Below are positions 33,901 to 43,958 of a DNA stretch of 64,000 nt, piece after piece. Under the pieces are notes generated by a model. The model saw only the letters and a list, made by a program, of their open reading frames with translations. It was not told the DNA's origin and searched no databases. Every line of letters starts with the position of its first letter. Position 1 is the stretch's first letter. Where the stretch lies: the NCBI GenBank assembly GCA_963565915.1, contig OY751485.1:4960001-5024000 (forward strand). The letters run 5' to 3'. The position numbers and the translations under genes were made by a program. The stretch comes from Entoloma clypeatum. Taxonomy: Eukaryota > Basidiomycota > Agaricomycetes > Agaricales > Entolomataceae.

Positions 33901-35862
33901 GAAAGCAAGTACCCTCGATGCCACATTGACCCTTTGCCAGAAAACCATCCAGAAATGGAAAACCCAGAACCGGCTGATGAGTTTGAGGACCTCATCCCCG
34001 GAAATGATGACAATGACAGTCATAACGAAACACCTCGCGACCCTGTTCCTATTGGACAGGATCACCCTGAATCAGACAATGATTTGCCGCTTAGCGAACC
34101 CGACGATGAACCGCGAGTACCCACTCTGGAACCCGAACAAGTACCAGATCGACCGATCAGGGAACGACGAGTTCGCAGAATGCCTGACAGCATCTATGGG
34201 GAAGACACCCCTGCTTCTGATCTTGAGAAAATGGATCGGAGACGCAGATTAGGCGGTCAAACGGCATGGATGAACGACCTCCTAATGGAGGCGATCTCTA
34301 TCCAAGTAGGCATCATTGAAATGTCACACAAAGACATATACTCTCTTCCAAACAAAGAAGATTGGTATGCGGCAGAACGAAAAGAGCTAGACATGCTCAA
34401 AAGCCGCGGGGTGATCATGGAGTTAGTACCCCTACCTACAGGGAGGAAAGCACTAAGAAACAAATGGGTTTACAACAAAAAGTCCGACGGGCGTTTGAAA
34501 GCGCGCCTTGTTGCAAAAGGTTTCTCACAGGTAGAAGGGATCGACTTCGATCAGATCTTCTCACCAGTAGTAAGATACGAGACCGTCCGGTTGATTCTGG
34601 CATTGACAGCCCTTGAAGGGTGGTTCATGACATTCTTGGACATCTCATCAGCCTTCCTCTATGGAAGACTCCGTGAGGTGATTTACATGCGACAGCCTGA
34701 GGGCTACATAGTAAAAGGGAAAGAAAACCTCGTGTACCGACTATACAAAGCCCTATACGGACTCAAGCAGGCCGCATTAGCCTGGTGGAGAGAACTCGAT
34801 TCCTCCATGAAAAAGCTTGGCTTTGTCCGGCTTCACTCCGATGCGGGAGTTTTCATTCACACAAGTACCAAAGGGGAAATTGTGATCGCCGTCATTTATG
34901 TCGATGACTCTGCTTTTCTCGGCACAAACCGAGAATACATGCTAGAAAAGAAGAAGGCCTTCATGACAACATGGGAATGTAGGGACCTAGGCCATCTAGT
35001 GTCTGATGGGGAACCAAAAGAATTTCTCTCGATCCAAATAAGGCAACATGGGAAGAGGATCTTCATTGATCAAGTACCTTACCGTGAGAAAATTCTCGCA
35101 CGTATGGGGATGAGCAAATTTAATGCCACCCATACCCCACTCCCGACGGGCTACAAACCCATGAAGTCTGAAGATGAACCCAATGCGGAACTCAGATCCA
35201 AGTACCAATCCGTCATCGGATCACTATTGTACTTAATGATCGGGACAAGACCCGACATTTGTTTCGCCGTGATCAAAATGTCCCAATTTTCCGCAAACCC
35301 TACCAAACGCCATTTAGAAGTGGCTAGGGATATTTGCAGGTATTTGAAGGCAACAAAAGATTACGCAATCATGTACGATGGTGATTCTGGGAAAGGAATC
35401 TACGCCTTCACAGACTCCGATTGGGCGTCAGACGAAAACACCAGGAAATCCACCACTGGTTACTTCATATCGCTGGCATCTGGAGCAATAACATGGGTTT
35501 CATCAGCACAAAAAACCATTGCCCTCTCTTCCACGGAAGCAGAATACATGGCGCTATCAGATTGCAGTCGCGCAGTAACATGGCTTAGAAGCATGCTTGC
35601 CGAACTTGGAATGCAGATCGGATCAGTTCCGATCTATGGAGATAACAATGGCTCCATCTTTATCGCATCCAATCCTGTAACTGAGAAGCGATCCAAGCAC
35701 ATCGACGTGCGATTCCACTTCGTCAGAGAAAAAGTATCCGAAGGAATTATTATGGTCGAATTCATCAAAGGAGTGAATAACCCTGCAGACCTTTTAACTA
35801 AGAATCTGGGGAAAATCCTCTTTAGCAAGTTTATCCCGTACTTTGGACTACTCAAAAACTAG
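30973..35862 (+). CDS. Copia 2 gag-pol polyprotein, 1629 residues, intact
   Basis: Single ORF from ATG 30973, the first ATG after the 5' LTR that opens the frame. Gag (about 1-230) is of UBN2 type (SWAEKMKSYLLHQGVW near the start), followed by a Lys/Pro-rich region. Protease motif WILDSGASLHF is at about 557. A GAG-pre-integrase zinc region follows (ETWHKRLGHPN ~693; CTGCLKGKMPN). Integrase has the D-D-E residues in LIHSDLKQ (~755), LDDFSSH and the PNGRAERINRT block. RT runs from about 1165 (KWVYNKKSDGR) with YVDD at ~1308. RNase H has DSDWASDEN (~1483), SSTEAEYM and KHIDVRFH. No stop or frameshift. A 33-residue Cys/His-containing segment before the protease is duplicated in tandem (32426-32623); copia 3 has one copy. 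Confidence 0.95.
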   Translation: MSTSRSALDSIAIFDGIDYQSWAEKMKSYLLHQGVWRLVSSDIERPDIKDFTVTVSTPASATSTSATQPLVVTITVDQPAFAKEKKAWIRDDDMALGSIRLKVSEAIRRHIKDAKTSKEAWTLLKDAYSKVSPATIFGNFKAAASFKLSGRDPVPEIERLGSLFARLSDAKFIVPDLMQAMILASAIPDAWSSLSTALFQVYDTDDFTWQAVADSIISEYRHKYAIGSTRASNEQAQKISGTKRKGQDPKWEKQTVPSTSRNNTDEQTNSTDLSTTSEKKKGKGRWRNQKKRANNGDNESDCAEEMVEFIAPAIEQPPHYPAPCPLPPRQHAPCPLPPRHAPAFTTVTGRGKTTSTAQPESEKMQSLLQRMNPPPSQYTGLPSGKPSVWKKNERVRRLAREIGAQPSGSNLRILDTIIPDIDERPAKQRHVAPSIEEWLKMMDIDQERMGPDVFEDEIELDGSSKPFLKPYQLRKANNTSQQTYNIIASTSTECVDHFSSDLHKKYIKHFASCTHCKDIIASTSTECVDHFSSDLHKKYIKHFTSCTHCKEKERTQWILDSGASLHFTYEFKDFAYYRPLTVKRFVQTAAKGKKLEILGVGAIPVRHTLNGEVKTHLLRPVFYILDMDTRLLSLGVFLNHGYKVDGTCGEINISKGLSKIQFLPHILGQTIYWLDTEIRYDQIHAISSEITVETWHKRLGHPNDQALRKIPTSTKGVPETLVHEKSQESCTGCLKGKMPNQSYPNSMTRATKTFDLIHSDLKQISTASYHKYKYFLTFLDDFSSHIWVVLLRKKSDAVTALRQFLAMIQNQFAATPKKWRVDGGGEFNEYKDVLADHGVLIDVTLPYQHQPNGRAERINRTLWEKSQALRFNACLPPMWWEFCLGHAAFLYNRTPMQRLEWNTPYYRVTNEIPDMSSIRVFGCQAYVYIPKEKRRNSLESRSRLMIYLGLKPGVKGYRFMDPETNTIFMGGKAIFDESKYPRCHIDPLPENHPEMENPEPADEFEDLIPGNDDNDSHNETPRDPVPIGQDHPESDNDLPLSEPDDEPRVPTLEPEQVPDRPIRERRVRRMPDSIYGEDTPASDLEKMDRRRRLGGQTAWMNDLLMEAISIQVGIIEMSHKDIYSLPNKEDWYAAERKELDMLKSRGVIMELVPLPTGRKALRNKWVYNKKSDGRLKARLVAKGFSQVEGIDFDQIFSPVVRYETVRLILALTALEGWFMTFLDISSAFLYGRLREVIYMRQPEGYIVKGKENLVYRLYKALYGLKQAALAWWRELDSSMKKLGFVRLHSDAGVFIHTSTKGEIVIAVIYVDDSAFLGTNREYMLEKKKAFMTTWECRDLGHLVSDGEPKEFLSIQIRQHGKRIFIDQVPYREKILARMGMSKFNATHTPLPTGYKPMKSEDEPNAELRSKYQSVIGSLLYLMIGTRPDICFAVIKMSQFSANPTKRHLEVARDICRYLKATKDYAIMYDGDSGKGIYAFTDSDWASDENTRKSTTGYFISLASGAITWVSSAQKTIALSSTEAEYMALSDCSRAVTWLRSMLAELGMQIGSVPIYGDNNGSIFIASNPVTEKRSKHIDVRFHFVREKVSEGIIMVEFIKGVNNPADLLTKNLGKILFSKFIPYFGLLKN

Positions 35863-35929
35863 GCGAAAAAGAGTACCTATATGGGAAAAAGTAAGATGTA
35901 TTTAGAAGTATGTACTAAATATGGGGGGG

Positions 35930-36236
35930 TGTTGAAACTTTTCCATCACGTAGATTAGATTAGATTAGATTATATCATGTGACCTTAGACATCTTCAATT
36001 ACATACTTGTTTGGTTGGTACAAACAGTAGTACGGTATATAAGACCAGGAAACTGTCAATATCAACAAGTCGTCTCTTGACTCTTAACCAGCTCCATTGC
36101 TCTTACCAGCCTCAACCGCTCTCACCAGCCTCACTCTTCCCAACCATGTAAGTGACTAGAACAGTAGAGTAGATACTTCCGCTGTAGCTGTGTTGCTCAG
36201 TACATCTGTGGCTAGCGCCCAGCTGGAACTTCAACA
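35930..36236 (+). repeat. Copia 2 3' LTR
   Basis: 307 bp, aligned end to end with the 5' LTR with about nine differences. The E-box is CATGTG here, a CpG transition. Confidence 0.92.
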
Positions 36237-36554
36237 TCTGGAACGGACGGTATAACGTCCGATGTGCCAAGCCTCTCAAGGACCAATCTTGCTTCTCGTG
36301 CTCTGCGAACACAGAAGATCTCGAGGGATCAGTCTTGCGAATCTTCTTCGCCTGCCAAGACAATGCGGTCAGATGAACACTCGGGAGTCATAATTCAACG
36401 GATACAGACCTTTTTCAATAGAATAACCGGAGCATAGGTCTCTGGGAGGAAGATGATCGTGAAGATGGTACACACCCCAGCGAATATCATCATCACCCAG
36501 AAGACCCATCACCAGCTTAATGAACCGGTAACAATGCTAATAAGGGGACATCAA

Positions 36555-36911
36555 TGAGAGAAATCCAGAACCGATAAACCCACTCCCAAGTCCGACAAGA
36601 AACAATCCGCTCCGAACCAATCCACTGCACAAACATCATCAACCAAACCCTCCGCTCCCGCTACCGCTTCCGCTTCCACATCCGCTCCGAAACCCGATCT
36701 CTCCAGTAAATTAGGCAAAGACGGCAAACTGACGTACCAAGAATGCAAACGTCGTTTCGATAATAACCTTTGCTTATTCTGCGGTAGCGTCGGACATGCT
36801 GCCAAGGACTGTCCCAAGTCCACCTCCTCCACTTCCAAGGCTAAAGGGAAAGCCGCCCAAGTTGGCACCCAAGCCAAGGGAAAAGGTAAGGAGATCGAGT
36901 CAAAAAAATAG
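36555..36911 (+). pseudogene. Gypsy B gag C-terminus with zinc knuckle
   Basis: Frame open from about 36558 to TAG 36909-36911: a Lys/Ser/Pro/Thr-rich stretch, then CLFCGSVGHAAKDC, one CCHC knuckle, then a Lys-rich end. The N-terminal capsid part is absent. Confidence 0.75.
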
Positions 36912-36943
36912 GCAGTGGTCCTCATGAAGCACAGTCTGAGGAC
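36902..36943 (+). promoter_or_regulatory. Programmed -1 ribosomal frameshift signal, gypsy B gag-pol
   Basis: Slippery heptamer A-AAA-AAA (36902-36908) lies in the correct gag phase and directly before the gag stop TAG. After a spacer of nine bases comes a stem of 7 bp, GTCCTCA (36918-36924) with TGAGGAC (36937-36943), loop 12 nt. Slipping back one base enters the protease frame (ATA GGC AGT...), which is open. This is the standard layout of a -1 frameshift. Confidence 0.75.
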
Positions 36944-37962
36944 TGCGTTGACTCTCTCCGTGCCTCCGCTCCCATCCGACTTAACACGTCCGCTCTCTCC
37001 GATCCGAACTCTTTACGTATCAATATCTCATCCTCTTTTTTCTTTTCAGATTCTGTCCCAGCACTTATTGATTCAGGATCTACCCACTGTTTTATTGACA
37101 ATAACTTTTCCTCCGCTTATGATCTTCTGACCTCCGCTATTCCGCCTTTAGAACTAAAGCTTTTCGATGGTTCTTCTAATGTGTTTATCACTCAAGTTGT
37201 AACAATACCTATATGTTTTCCTTCAGGTGAATCTTTTGAACAGGATTTTTATGTTACTCCGCTCGACTCCGCTTCTTCCGTGGTTCTTGGATACAACTGG
37301 CTCACCCGCCACAATCCTATGATTGACTGGGTATTGGGCAGTATCACTTTCCATCCACAGATGCAAAAAGAGCCGTTTCTGACATCGACGTCGACCTCCT
37401 CCCAAGGTAGGACAGCTACGCTTCCTCCTCCGGAACCTCCAATCGTACCTCCGCAGATTTCACTCATTAACACAGCCGCATTTATGAGGGCATGCAAATT
37501 GCCTGGTACACAATCCTTTTGACTTCACCTTTCGACTCCCTCTGTTTCCGCTCACTCCGCATCCGCTTCCGACACCCCCGACTTGACAAACATACCCGAG
37601 GAATACCACGACTATGCTGACGTCTTCAGTAAAGAAAAAGCAGACACTCTTCCACCACACCGTCCCTACGACCTCAAGATTGAACTTGAAGAGGGCTCCG
37701 CTCCTCCGTTCGGTCTGATCTACTCCCTTTCACAAACCAAACTCAATGCCCTCCGTGAATTCATTGACGAACACCTCACCATTGGATTCATCCGACCCTC
37801 TTCCTCTCCGCACGGTGCTCCCGTCCTTTTTGTTCGTAAAAAGGATGGCTCCCTTCGTCTTTGCGTCGATTTCCGTGGTCTTAACAAAATCTCAAAGAAG
37901 GACCGATATCCGCTTCCACTCATATCCGACCTTCTTCAGACCGCTGGAAAAGCCAGTGTTTA
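36908..37962 (+). pseudogene. Gypsy B pol, protease and N-terminal RT, truncated
   Basis: In the -1 frame relative to gag: protease motif ALIDSGSTHCFID, LGYNWLTRHNPMIDW, then [10 protein letters not shown], the RT entry block ([31 protein letters not shown]) and [10 protein letters not shown]. One TGA at 37520-37522 interrupts the same frame. The fragment ends around 37962, before the RT catalytic YxDD. Confidence 0.8.
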
Positions 37963-38122
37963 CCACAGTACTGACTCATCCGCTACCGCCTATAGTCAGT
38001 ACCTATATAAACCTCTTGTACTATAGTAGATTCCTTAGATTTAGCAATCACTTTGCTCTTCGCCTTTCCACTTTCCTGCATACTCTGCCCAAACCTTGGA
38101 ACGGTTTGTTGGGCATAACAAG

Positions 38123-38133
38123 TTGCTAAATCT
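38123..38133 (+). other. Gypsy A copy 2 primer-binding site (self-priming type)
   Basis: TTGCTAAATCT, two bases after the LTR end at 38120. It perfectly complements AGATTTAGCAA at 38037-38047, which begins 33 nt after the start of the TATA box. Confidence 0.65.
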
Positions 38134-38171
38134 CATTAGGTTCACCCAGAGCGAAGAGAGCAACTACCAGA

Positions 38172-39778
38172 CAAGTCAAGACGTCGCACTTCTTTGAAGA
38201 CTTCACCAGTAACCCATTCAGCACGCCAGAAGCCCGACAGGAGGAGCTAAGTCCTCGAGACAGTATCGATTTTACACTCATCCAGCAGTACATTGAATCA
38301 GAGATCCGTCGCATCCTACAGCAGGTGCTTGACAAAGAACTAGACAACGACGAGCATCGCCCCCATGGTGAGATAGCAGAGAGCATCCATCTTGCTCGGC
38401 AACACCAGATCGCGCGTTACAACGCCCGACAGAACGAACTCGAAAGCTTTCGCGTTCAAGAAGGACCTCAGACAGGTCGGATCACAGAGATCAGAGAGTT
38501 TATCGGTGTCCAGACAACTGTTATCAGAAGATTGATTAGGACGCTCACATCGAGACGTCCCAGAGCCACATCATCACGTCTTACTCGAAGCAGCAGATCT
38601 ATGCCCACTTCACCACCAAAGAACAACAGACCGAGTACAACCGCTGGGCACAAAACGAGAGGCTTGACCCCTTCTCGTGACCAACAGACGCGCAGGAACA
38701 GAGATTCCTTAGAGATTTACAGAGGAAATACTCTGAATGTTTTGCCACCGATTCCGCTGACGAGTCCCCTGATGAATTTACTTTTGACTCCACGCAGTCA
38801 GATATCGAACAGACGCCTAGAACAGGGACTCATTTTCAATCCTTACCTGTATCCCGAACCCCATCTTCATCCCAACAACCCGACTCCTCTTCTCCTCCGC
38901 AGACTCTAAACATGGCAGAAGCTCCGGCTGTACAAACAATGGATACATCCAAGATCATCAAGGATCCTGGGATGTTCACGGACAGATACACCTTTGACGA
39001 GTGGTGGAAAGCCACCAAACTATACATCAGGTTCCAAAAGAGCCTGACAGACGATCAGAAGATTCTTGTGGTACTATCCCGCATGATGGAAGGGTCCGGC
39101 AGACACTGGGCCAGTAACAAGTTAGACGCTCTTGCTGTTGACAACGAGAACATCACCTGGCTAGGTTTTTCTGATGATATCGCCACACGATTCTCCATCG
39201 CCAACAAGTCGGTCGCTGCCAAAGCGAGACTCGAAGTCCTGAAACAAGAGAAACACACTGTTGATGAATTCTTGGATGAATTTGAAGAACTCTTGAAACT
39301 GTCAAACCTTGGTGAAGAAACTGGGAAATACATCCTAGAGAAGAACGTCAACCGCAGAATCTCTGAACAAGTGGCTAGCGATGGCAAGACGTACACCGAT
39401 TACGCAAAGGAGATCCGAAACAAGGGACGACAGATGGAAGGACACGCACTGGTCATCTGAGGTGGCGGTGACATGTGCACTGGATCGGGTACCACTTATG
39501 GTGGTCAGGGCAAAGCCATGGAGATCGACAAAGCAGGAGTAGCCCGTTGCTACAACTGTCAGCGCTTCGGTCATCTGGCTAAAGACTGTAGCGCTCCAAA
39601 GAAGAAAGATGGTCGCAAGTGTTTCAACTGTGACCAAGAAGGCCATATCGCGTGCAACTGCCGCAAGCCGAAGAAGAACTCCGGAAGGGTTAGGAAGGTG
39701 TCTGAGGAAGATGCCGAGAATGATGAAACCACAATCTTAGAAGCCGACGAGAAGGATTTTCCCGAAGGGTCCGATTAA
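38172..39778 (+). pseudogene. Gypsy A copy 2 gag
   Basis: Coding sequence starts soon after the primer-binding site. The first part (about 38180-38540; HFFEDFTSNPFSTPEARQEE, IQQYIESEIRRILQQ) is in one frame and continues in another (SQSHIITSYSKQQIYAHFTT onward) after a frameshift also present in copy 1. ATG 38912 opens the capsid part (FDEWWKATKLYIRF). Zinc knuckles CYNCQRFGHLAKDC and CFNCDQEGHIACNC precede TAA 39776-39778. TGA stops lie at 38678-38680 and 39458-39460, both shared with copy 1. The true gag start is not determined. Confidence 0.8.
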
Positions 39779-39828
39779 ACGACACTAAGTCGCGACCCTT
39801 ATCTATTAAACGGACTTGCTTGCCTTGT

Positions 39829-42800
39829 ATGACTGCAGACAATAGAACCTATGTCATCCCTGCCAAGCGAGCCGCTGCGTCGACTAAGATTGTGAAGGGA
39901 GATAAACCTCCGAAAAGATGAGAAATCAGGCTGTTAGCGCAGCTCAAAACACGACGAGGACCAAAGGTTATCCGACCTGAGGTTGACAGCGGATGTGAAC
40001 GCACATGCATTCATCCCAGAATAGTACGTGAACAGAACCTCCCCACGCGAGGAATACCACCCATAGCAATTCTAAATGCGGATGGATCACCAAATCGACA
40101 ACAGAAAGCGAGCCAACTTGCCGAAGTCAAACTGGATTTGGGAGCACATCAGGAAACCATGGAAGCAATGGTACTGGACATTGGGAGGACGGACATGCTC
40201 TTGGGACATGACTGGTTGGTACACCACAACCCCACAATCAATTGGACAACCGGCGCGGTAACATTTAACCGGTGCCCAACAACATGTCGAACCAAACACT
40301 CGGATTTTAGGATTAACCTTAATGGTCGCAAACACCGGGTTTGCATGGTTGAGGTGCGCGACAAAGATGCACCCAAAAAGTCGGATCAGAAATGGAAGCC
40401 TGGAGACCCTATTTTGGAAGCTGTCACTCCCACACCACCTCCCACAACCAAACGACCCTCATATGTTGAATGATTTGCTCATCTCTTCGAGAAAGAGAAC
40501 TTTGATAAGATCCCAAAGGAGAGGGAATGGGACCATGGTATCGAACTTACACCGGACGCACCAAAGGAACTAGGGGGAAATACATATCCTATGACGCAAA
40601 AGGAACAAGAGGAATTGGATGCATTCATTGATGAGGGTCTAGCAACAGGAAAGATCTGCCCATCCAAATCCCCTTATGCCTCCCCTTGCTTCTTCATCAA
40701 CAAGAAGGATGGCTCCAAACGATTGGTACAAGATTACCGCATGGTCAATAAATTCACAGTCAAAGACAAGTTCCCACTCCCATGAATATCCGATTTCTTG
40801 GACGTACTGAAAGATGCGGTCTACTTCAATAAAATGGACATCATGTGGGGTTATAACAACATCCGGATTAAGGAGGGCAATGAATGGAAAGCTGCCTTCC
40901 TCACCAGTCGAGGATTGTTCGAACCATTGGTCATGTTTTTTGGTCTTTGCAATTCCCCGGGAACGTTCTCCCGAATGATGGCTAGTCTATTCCGGGACCA
41001 GATCTGCTGATGTATCTGCGTGATCTACATGGATGACATCGTGGTTATCGGTAAAACCAAGGAAGAACTTGCGCGAAACACTGAAGAAATCCTACAGATC
41101 CTATCGGACAATGATTTGTTCCTAAAGGAGAAGAAGTGTTTATGGGAAGTAATGAAATGTCCTATATTGGGATATGTGGTTGGTGAGGGACGTGTCGAGA
41201 TGGAAACTGAGAAGATGGATACAATTCAAAACTGGCGAGCACCCACATCAAAAAAGGAAGTTCAGAAGTTCCTTGGATTTGCTAACTTCTATCGACGATT
41301 TATTGAAGGGTACTCAAACATCGCGAAACCTCTCACCGCGCTCACAGGTGGTACGGCATTTACTTGGGGACCAACAGAGCAGCAAGCTTTTGAAGGTCTC
41401 ATACAGGCAATTACATCGGCACCGGTCTTGGCATTACCAAAACCAGAGGGACAGTTCAGGGTTGAAACCGATGCATCGGGCTATGCAATTGGAGCAGTAC
41501 TCTCTCAGAAGCAAGACGTCAAATGGCACCCCATCGCGTTCTTGTCGCGGACCATGTCCGCGGCCGAACAGAATTACGAGATATACGACAAGGAACTCCT
41601 GGCAGTTGTGGAAGCATTGAAAGATTGGAGACACTATCTGCTCGAAGCCAGGGAATGTTTTGAAATCTTGACCAATCACAAGAACCTGGAATATTTCTGT
41701 CGTCCTGAGGACCTAAATCAATGACAGCGACGCTGGAAAATGAAGTTACAAGACTATGACTTCGAATTACGGCATGTGCCCGGCAAGACCAATGCGAAAG
41801 CGGACATCCTGTCACGCTTACCCTGGTATGAAGCGGAACTCGAACCACAGGACAGTGACCAAATGCTCAAGGAGGGACTATTCTTGAAACGGTTGGAATC
41901 AGAAGATGTGGTACAAATGGAGATGTTCACGGAGGAACAGTTCTTTGAAGGGGGTGAAACATCTGATTCCATCAAAATTGGAAACGTCACGACCATCGAA
42001 AATCTGTGGATTGCACACACCAAGGGTTCAAACCGCATGGAGACAGAAGTAGCCCAGGGTCTAAAGAAGAATCCTCATTGGTATCAACAGGAAAACGGCA
42101 TCACGTATGCAGGCAAACGAGTCTATGTCCCGCCAGATCCACAATTACGACAAGAATTGATGTTCGAGTCACACGATGCACCAGTGGCCGGACATCCAGG
42201 ACAGTACCGGACACATGAACTCCTCACTCGCACCTACTGGTGGCCTACCATACTGCATGATGTGAAGAAGTATGTGAAGGGTTGCGACACTTGTCAACGC
42301 AACAAGATTAACCGACAAAAGCGACATGCTCCGCTACATCCCCATGCAGCACCAAGTCACCCATGGGAAGACATAGGAATCGACATTGTGGGACCGATAC
42401 CAGAATCTGATGGGAAAAACTCAATTCTGGTCATCACGGATAGACATTTGAAGATGCTTCACCTCATTCCAACAACCGTGGAACTATTGGCTGAAGGATT
42501 AGCGAAGATCTATCGGGATCAGATATGGAAGCTTCATGGGATCCCCAAGAAGATCATCAGCGATAGGGGACCACAGTTCGCCGTGAAGTTCATGGAGATA
42601 CTCTGCCGCATGCTAGGGATCAAGAGGAACCTGTCCACCACATACCACCCACAGACTGATGGACAGGCCGAGCGATCGCATCAGGAAACAGAAGCATTCT
42701 TACAAAACTTTGTCAACCATCTACAGGATGATTGGGCTGAATGGATCGCAATCGCAGAGTTCCAGTACAATGACAAAGAACATCAGGCAACGAAGCACAC

Positions 42801-43418
42801 CCCATTCTACCTCAACTATGGTTTACATCCGTGGAAGGGAGAACTCGTGTTAGAAGATACCAATCCGGCTGCCAACAACTTCTTGAAAAAGCTCAAACAG
42901 GCACGAGAAGAAGCCAATGCAGCACTGAAACAAGCACAGGATCAGATGAAGAAGAACGGAGAAGTCCGTCTCGGAACTACCGCATCGGAGACAAGGTGTG
43001 GCTGGAAGGGACTAACATCAGGACCGATCACCCCTCAAAGAAACTTGACGCGCTCCGACATGGACCATTCAAAGTCCTAGAGAAGAAAGGAGCTAGCGCA
43101 TACCTTCTTGATCTTCCGAAGATGTGGAAGATGATTCACCCTGTGTTCAACAAGACCCTGTTGTCACCATATGAAACTCCGAAGTACGCCATCCAGAAAA
43201 AGAAACCAGCCCCTGATCTGATCATCGTTGAAGGATGAGAAGAGTACCATGTGTCTATGATCCTAGACTCTCGAAAGTTCCGCGGAAAGATCCAGTACAT
43301 CGTCCAGTGGGAAGGATATGGTCCAGAAGAGAACACATGGGAACCTCGAGCTAATGTTCAGAACGCTCAAGATTTGATCCGTGATTTCCATCGGCAGAAC
43401 CTGTCTCGCCCACGATAA
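39829..43418 (+). pseudogene. Gypsy A copy 2 pol with chromodomain; TGA stops and a 10-bp deletion
   Basis: Same domain order as copy 1: protease DSG at about 39986, RT YMDD at about 41026, RNase H, integrase with DIVGPIPESDG and QTDGQAERSH, and a chromodomain. TGA stops at 39919, 40471, 40783, 41008, 41722 and 43236 are all shared with copy 1. A private 10-bp deletion near 42956 shifts the frame before the integrase C-terminal region. Where copy 1 has TGA at 16690-16692, copy 2 keeps CGA (43056-43058). Confidence 0.88.
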
Positions 43419-43552
43419 AAGGCAGCTCTCGGAATCCACGACAAGTATCAACCTCATCAGTCAAACACACACCGAGTTCCCCGCTCTAGTCCTTTTCCCT
43501 GCCCAATATAGCCTCCCCCTTCTTCTTCTATCTCTCAACCATCCTCGCCGCC

Positions 43553-43924
43553 ATGTCCAACACCACCGTTACCTCCACCTCCACCACCGACATCAACCCC
43601 GCCATCGCCGCCCTCATGAACGAAGCACTCTCCATGAGAGACCAAATCCATGCTCTCGAAACTTCCCTTGCTGACCTCCTCCATTGCCAGATGCATATCC
43701 GGCTTCACTCGCTGTCCAACCTACCCGTCGCCCCGAGTCCCGAGGAAAAACAAATTCTCGGAAATTACACCAGCACCCTCGTGATCGAGAATCGACGTAT
43801 TCAACTGGCTATCAAAGGCCTCGAACTCGCCATAGCCATCAATGAGGAGTTGATATATGATTGGAGCCTCAAGGAAAGTCCGAACTGGTCCGATCCCGGC
43901 AACAACGAGGGATGGGGACAGTGA
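43553..43924 (+). CDS. Gypsy A copy 2 ORF3, 123 residues, function unknown
   Basis: Second copy of the extra 3' ORF, ATG 43553 to TGA 43922-43924. Same length as the one at 15825-16196; the substitutions seen leave the helical core intact. It follows the chromodomain by about 130 bp and ends at the hairpin preceding the polypurine tract. No known family recognised. Confidence 0.6.
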   Translation: MSNTTVTSTSTTDINPAIAALMNEALSMRDQIHALETSLADLLHCQMHIRLHSLSNLPVAPSPEEKQILGNYTSTLVIENRRIQLAIKGLELAIAINEELIYDWSLKESPNWSDPGNNEGWGQ

Positions 43925-43958
43925 CTCTGTGAGGACACAGAGCTTGGAGAGGCGAACA

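Larger units (their letters stand above)
30305..36236 (+). mobile_element. Copia 2: intact full-length Ty1/copia element, 5932 bp
   Basis: The 307-bp LTRs (30305-30611, 35930-36236) have TGTTGAA...TTCAACA ends and differ at about nine positions, several at CpG. A TCTGG target duplication lies at 30300-30304 and 36237-36241. A purine tract (GGGGGGG) precedes the 3' LTR. One uninterrupted 1629-residue gag-pol ORF makes it potentially autonomous. It sits in an MFS transporter pseudogene. Confidence 0.95.
29935..36545 (-). pseudogene. MFS transporter fragment interrupted by copia 2
   Basis: Read on the minus strand, 36545-36242 and 30304-29935 form one gene once the copia 2 element (30305-36236 plus one TCTGG copy) is removed. 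The first part has WVFWVMMIFAGVCTIF and FLPETYAPVILLKK, an intron, then AKKIRK and SLRGLAHRTLYRPFQM. The second continues FMEPVLVLITIYLSLVYGILY, an intron, FEAFPIIYVVKRGLTIPQDG and PPAEQRLFGAMIGGP. These are the middle loop and following helices of the fungal multidrug/polyamine-type MFS family. Both the N-terminal half and the last helices are missing. A TGA at 36509-36511 replaces the conserved Arg of SW-R-WVFW. Two independent lesions make it clearly non-functional. Confidence 0.85.
36555..37962 (+). mobile_element. Gypsy B, 5' coding half (gag end, protease, start of RT)
   Basis: A plus-strand Ty3/gypsy fragment without LTR on this side. It starts abruptly at the MFS fragment and ends in RT where the LTR remnant of gypsy A copy 2 begins. 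Codon use is strikingly TCC GCT rich and unlike gypsy A. The integrase end and LTR at 57705-58767 look like the same family. Confidence 0.8.

Noticed and set aside
37583..38026. A complete gene at 37583-38026
   Set aside because: It is gypsy B RT running into the LTR remnant of gypsy A copy 2; the last residues are LTR sequence.
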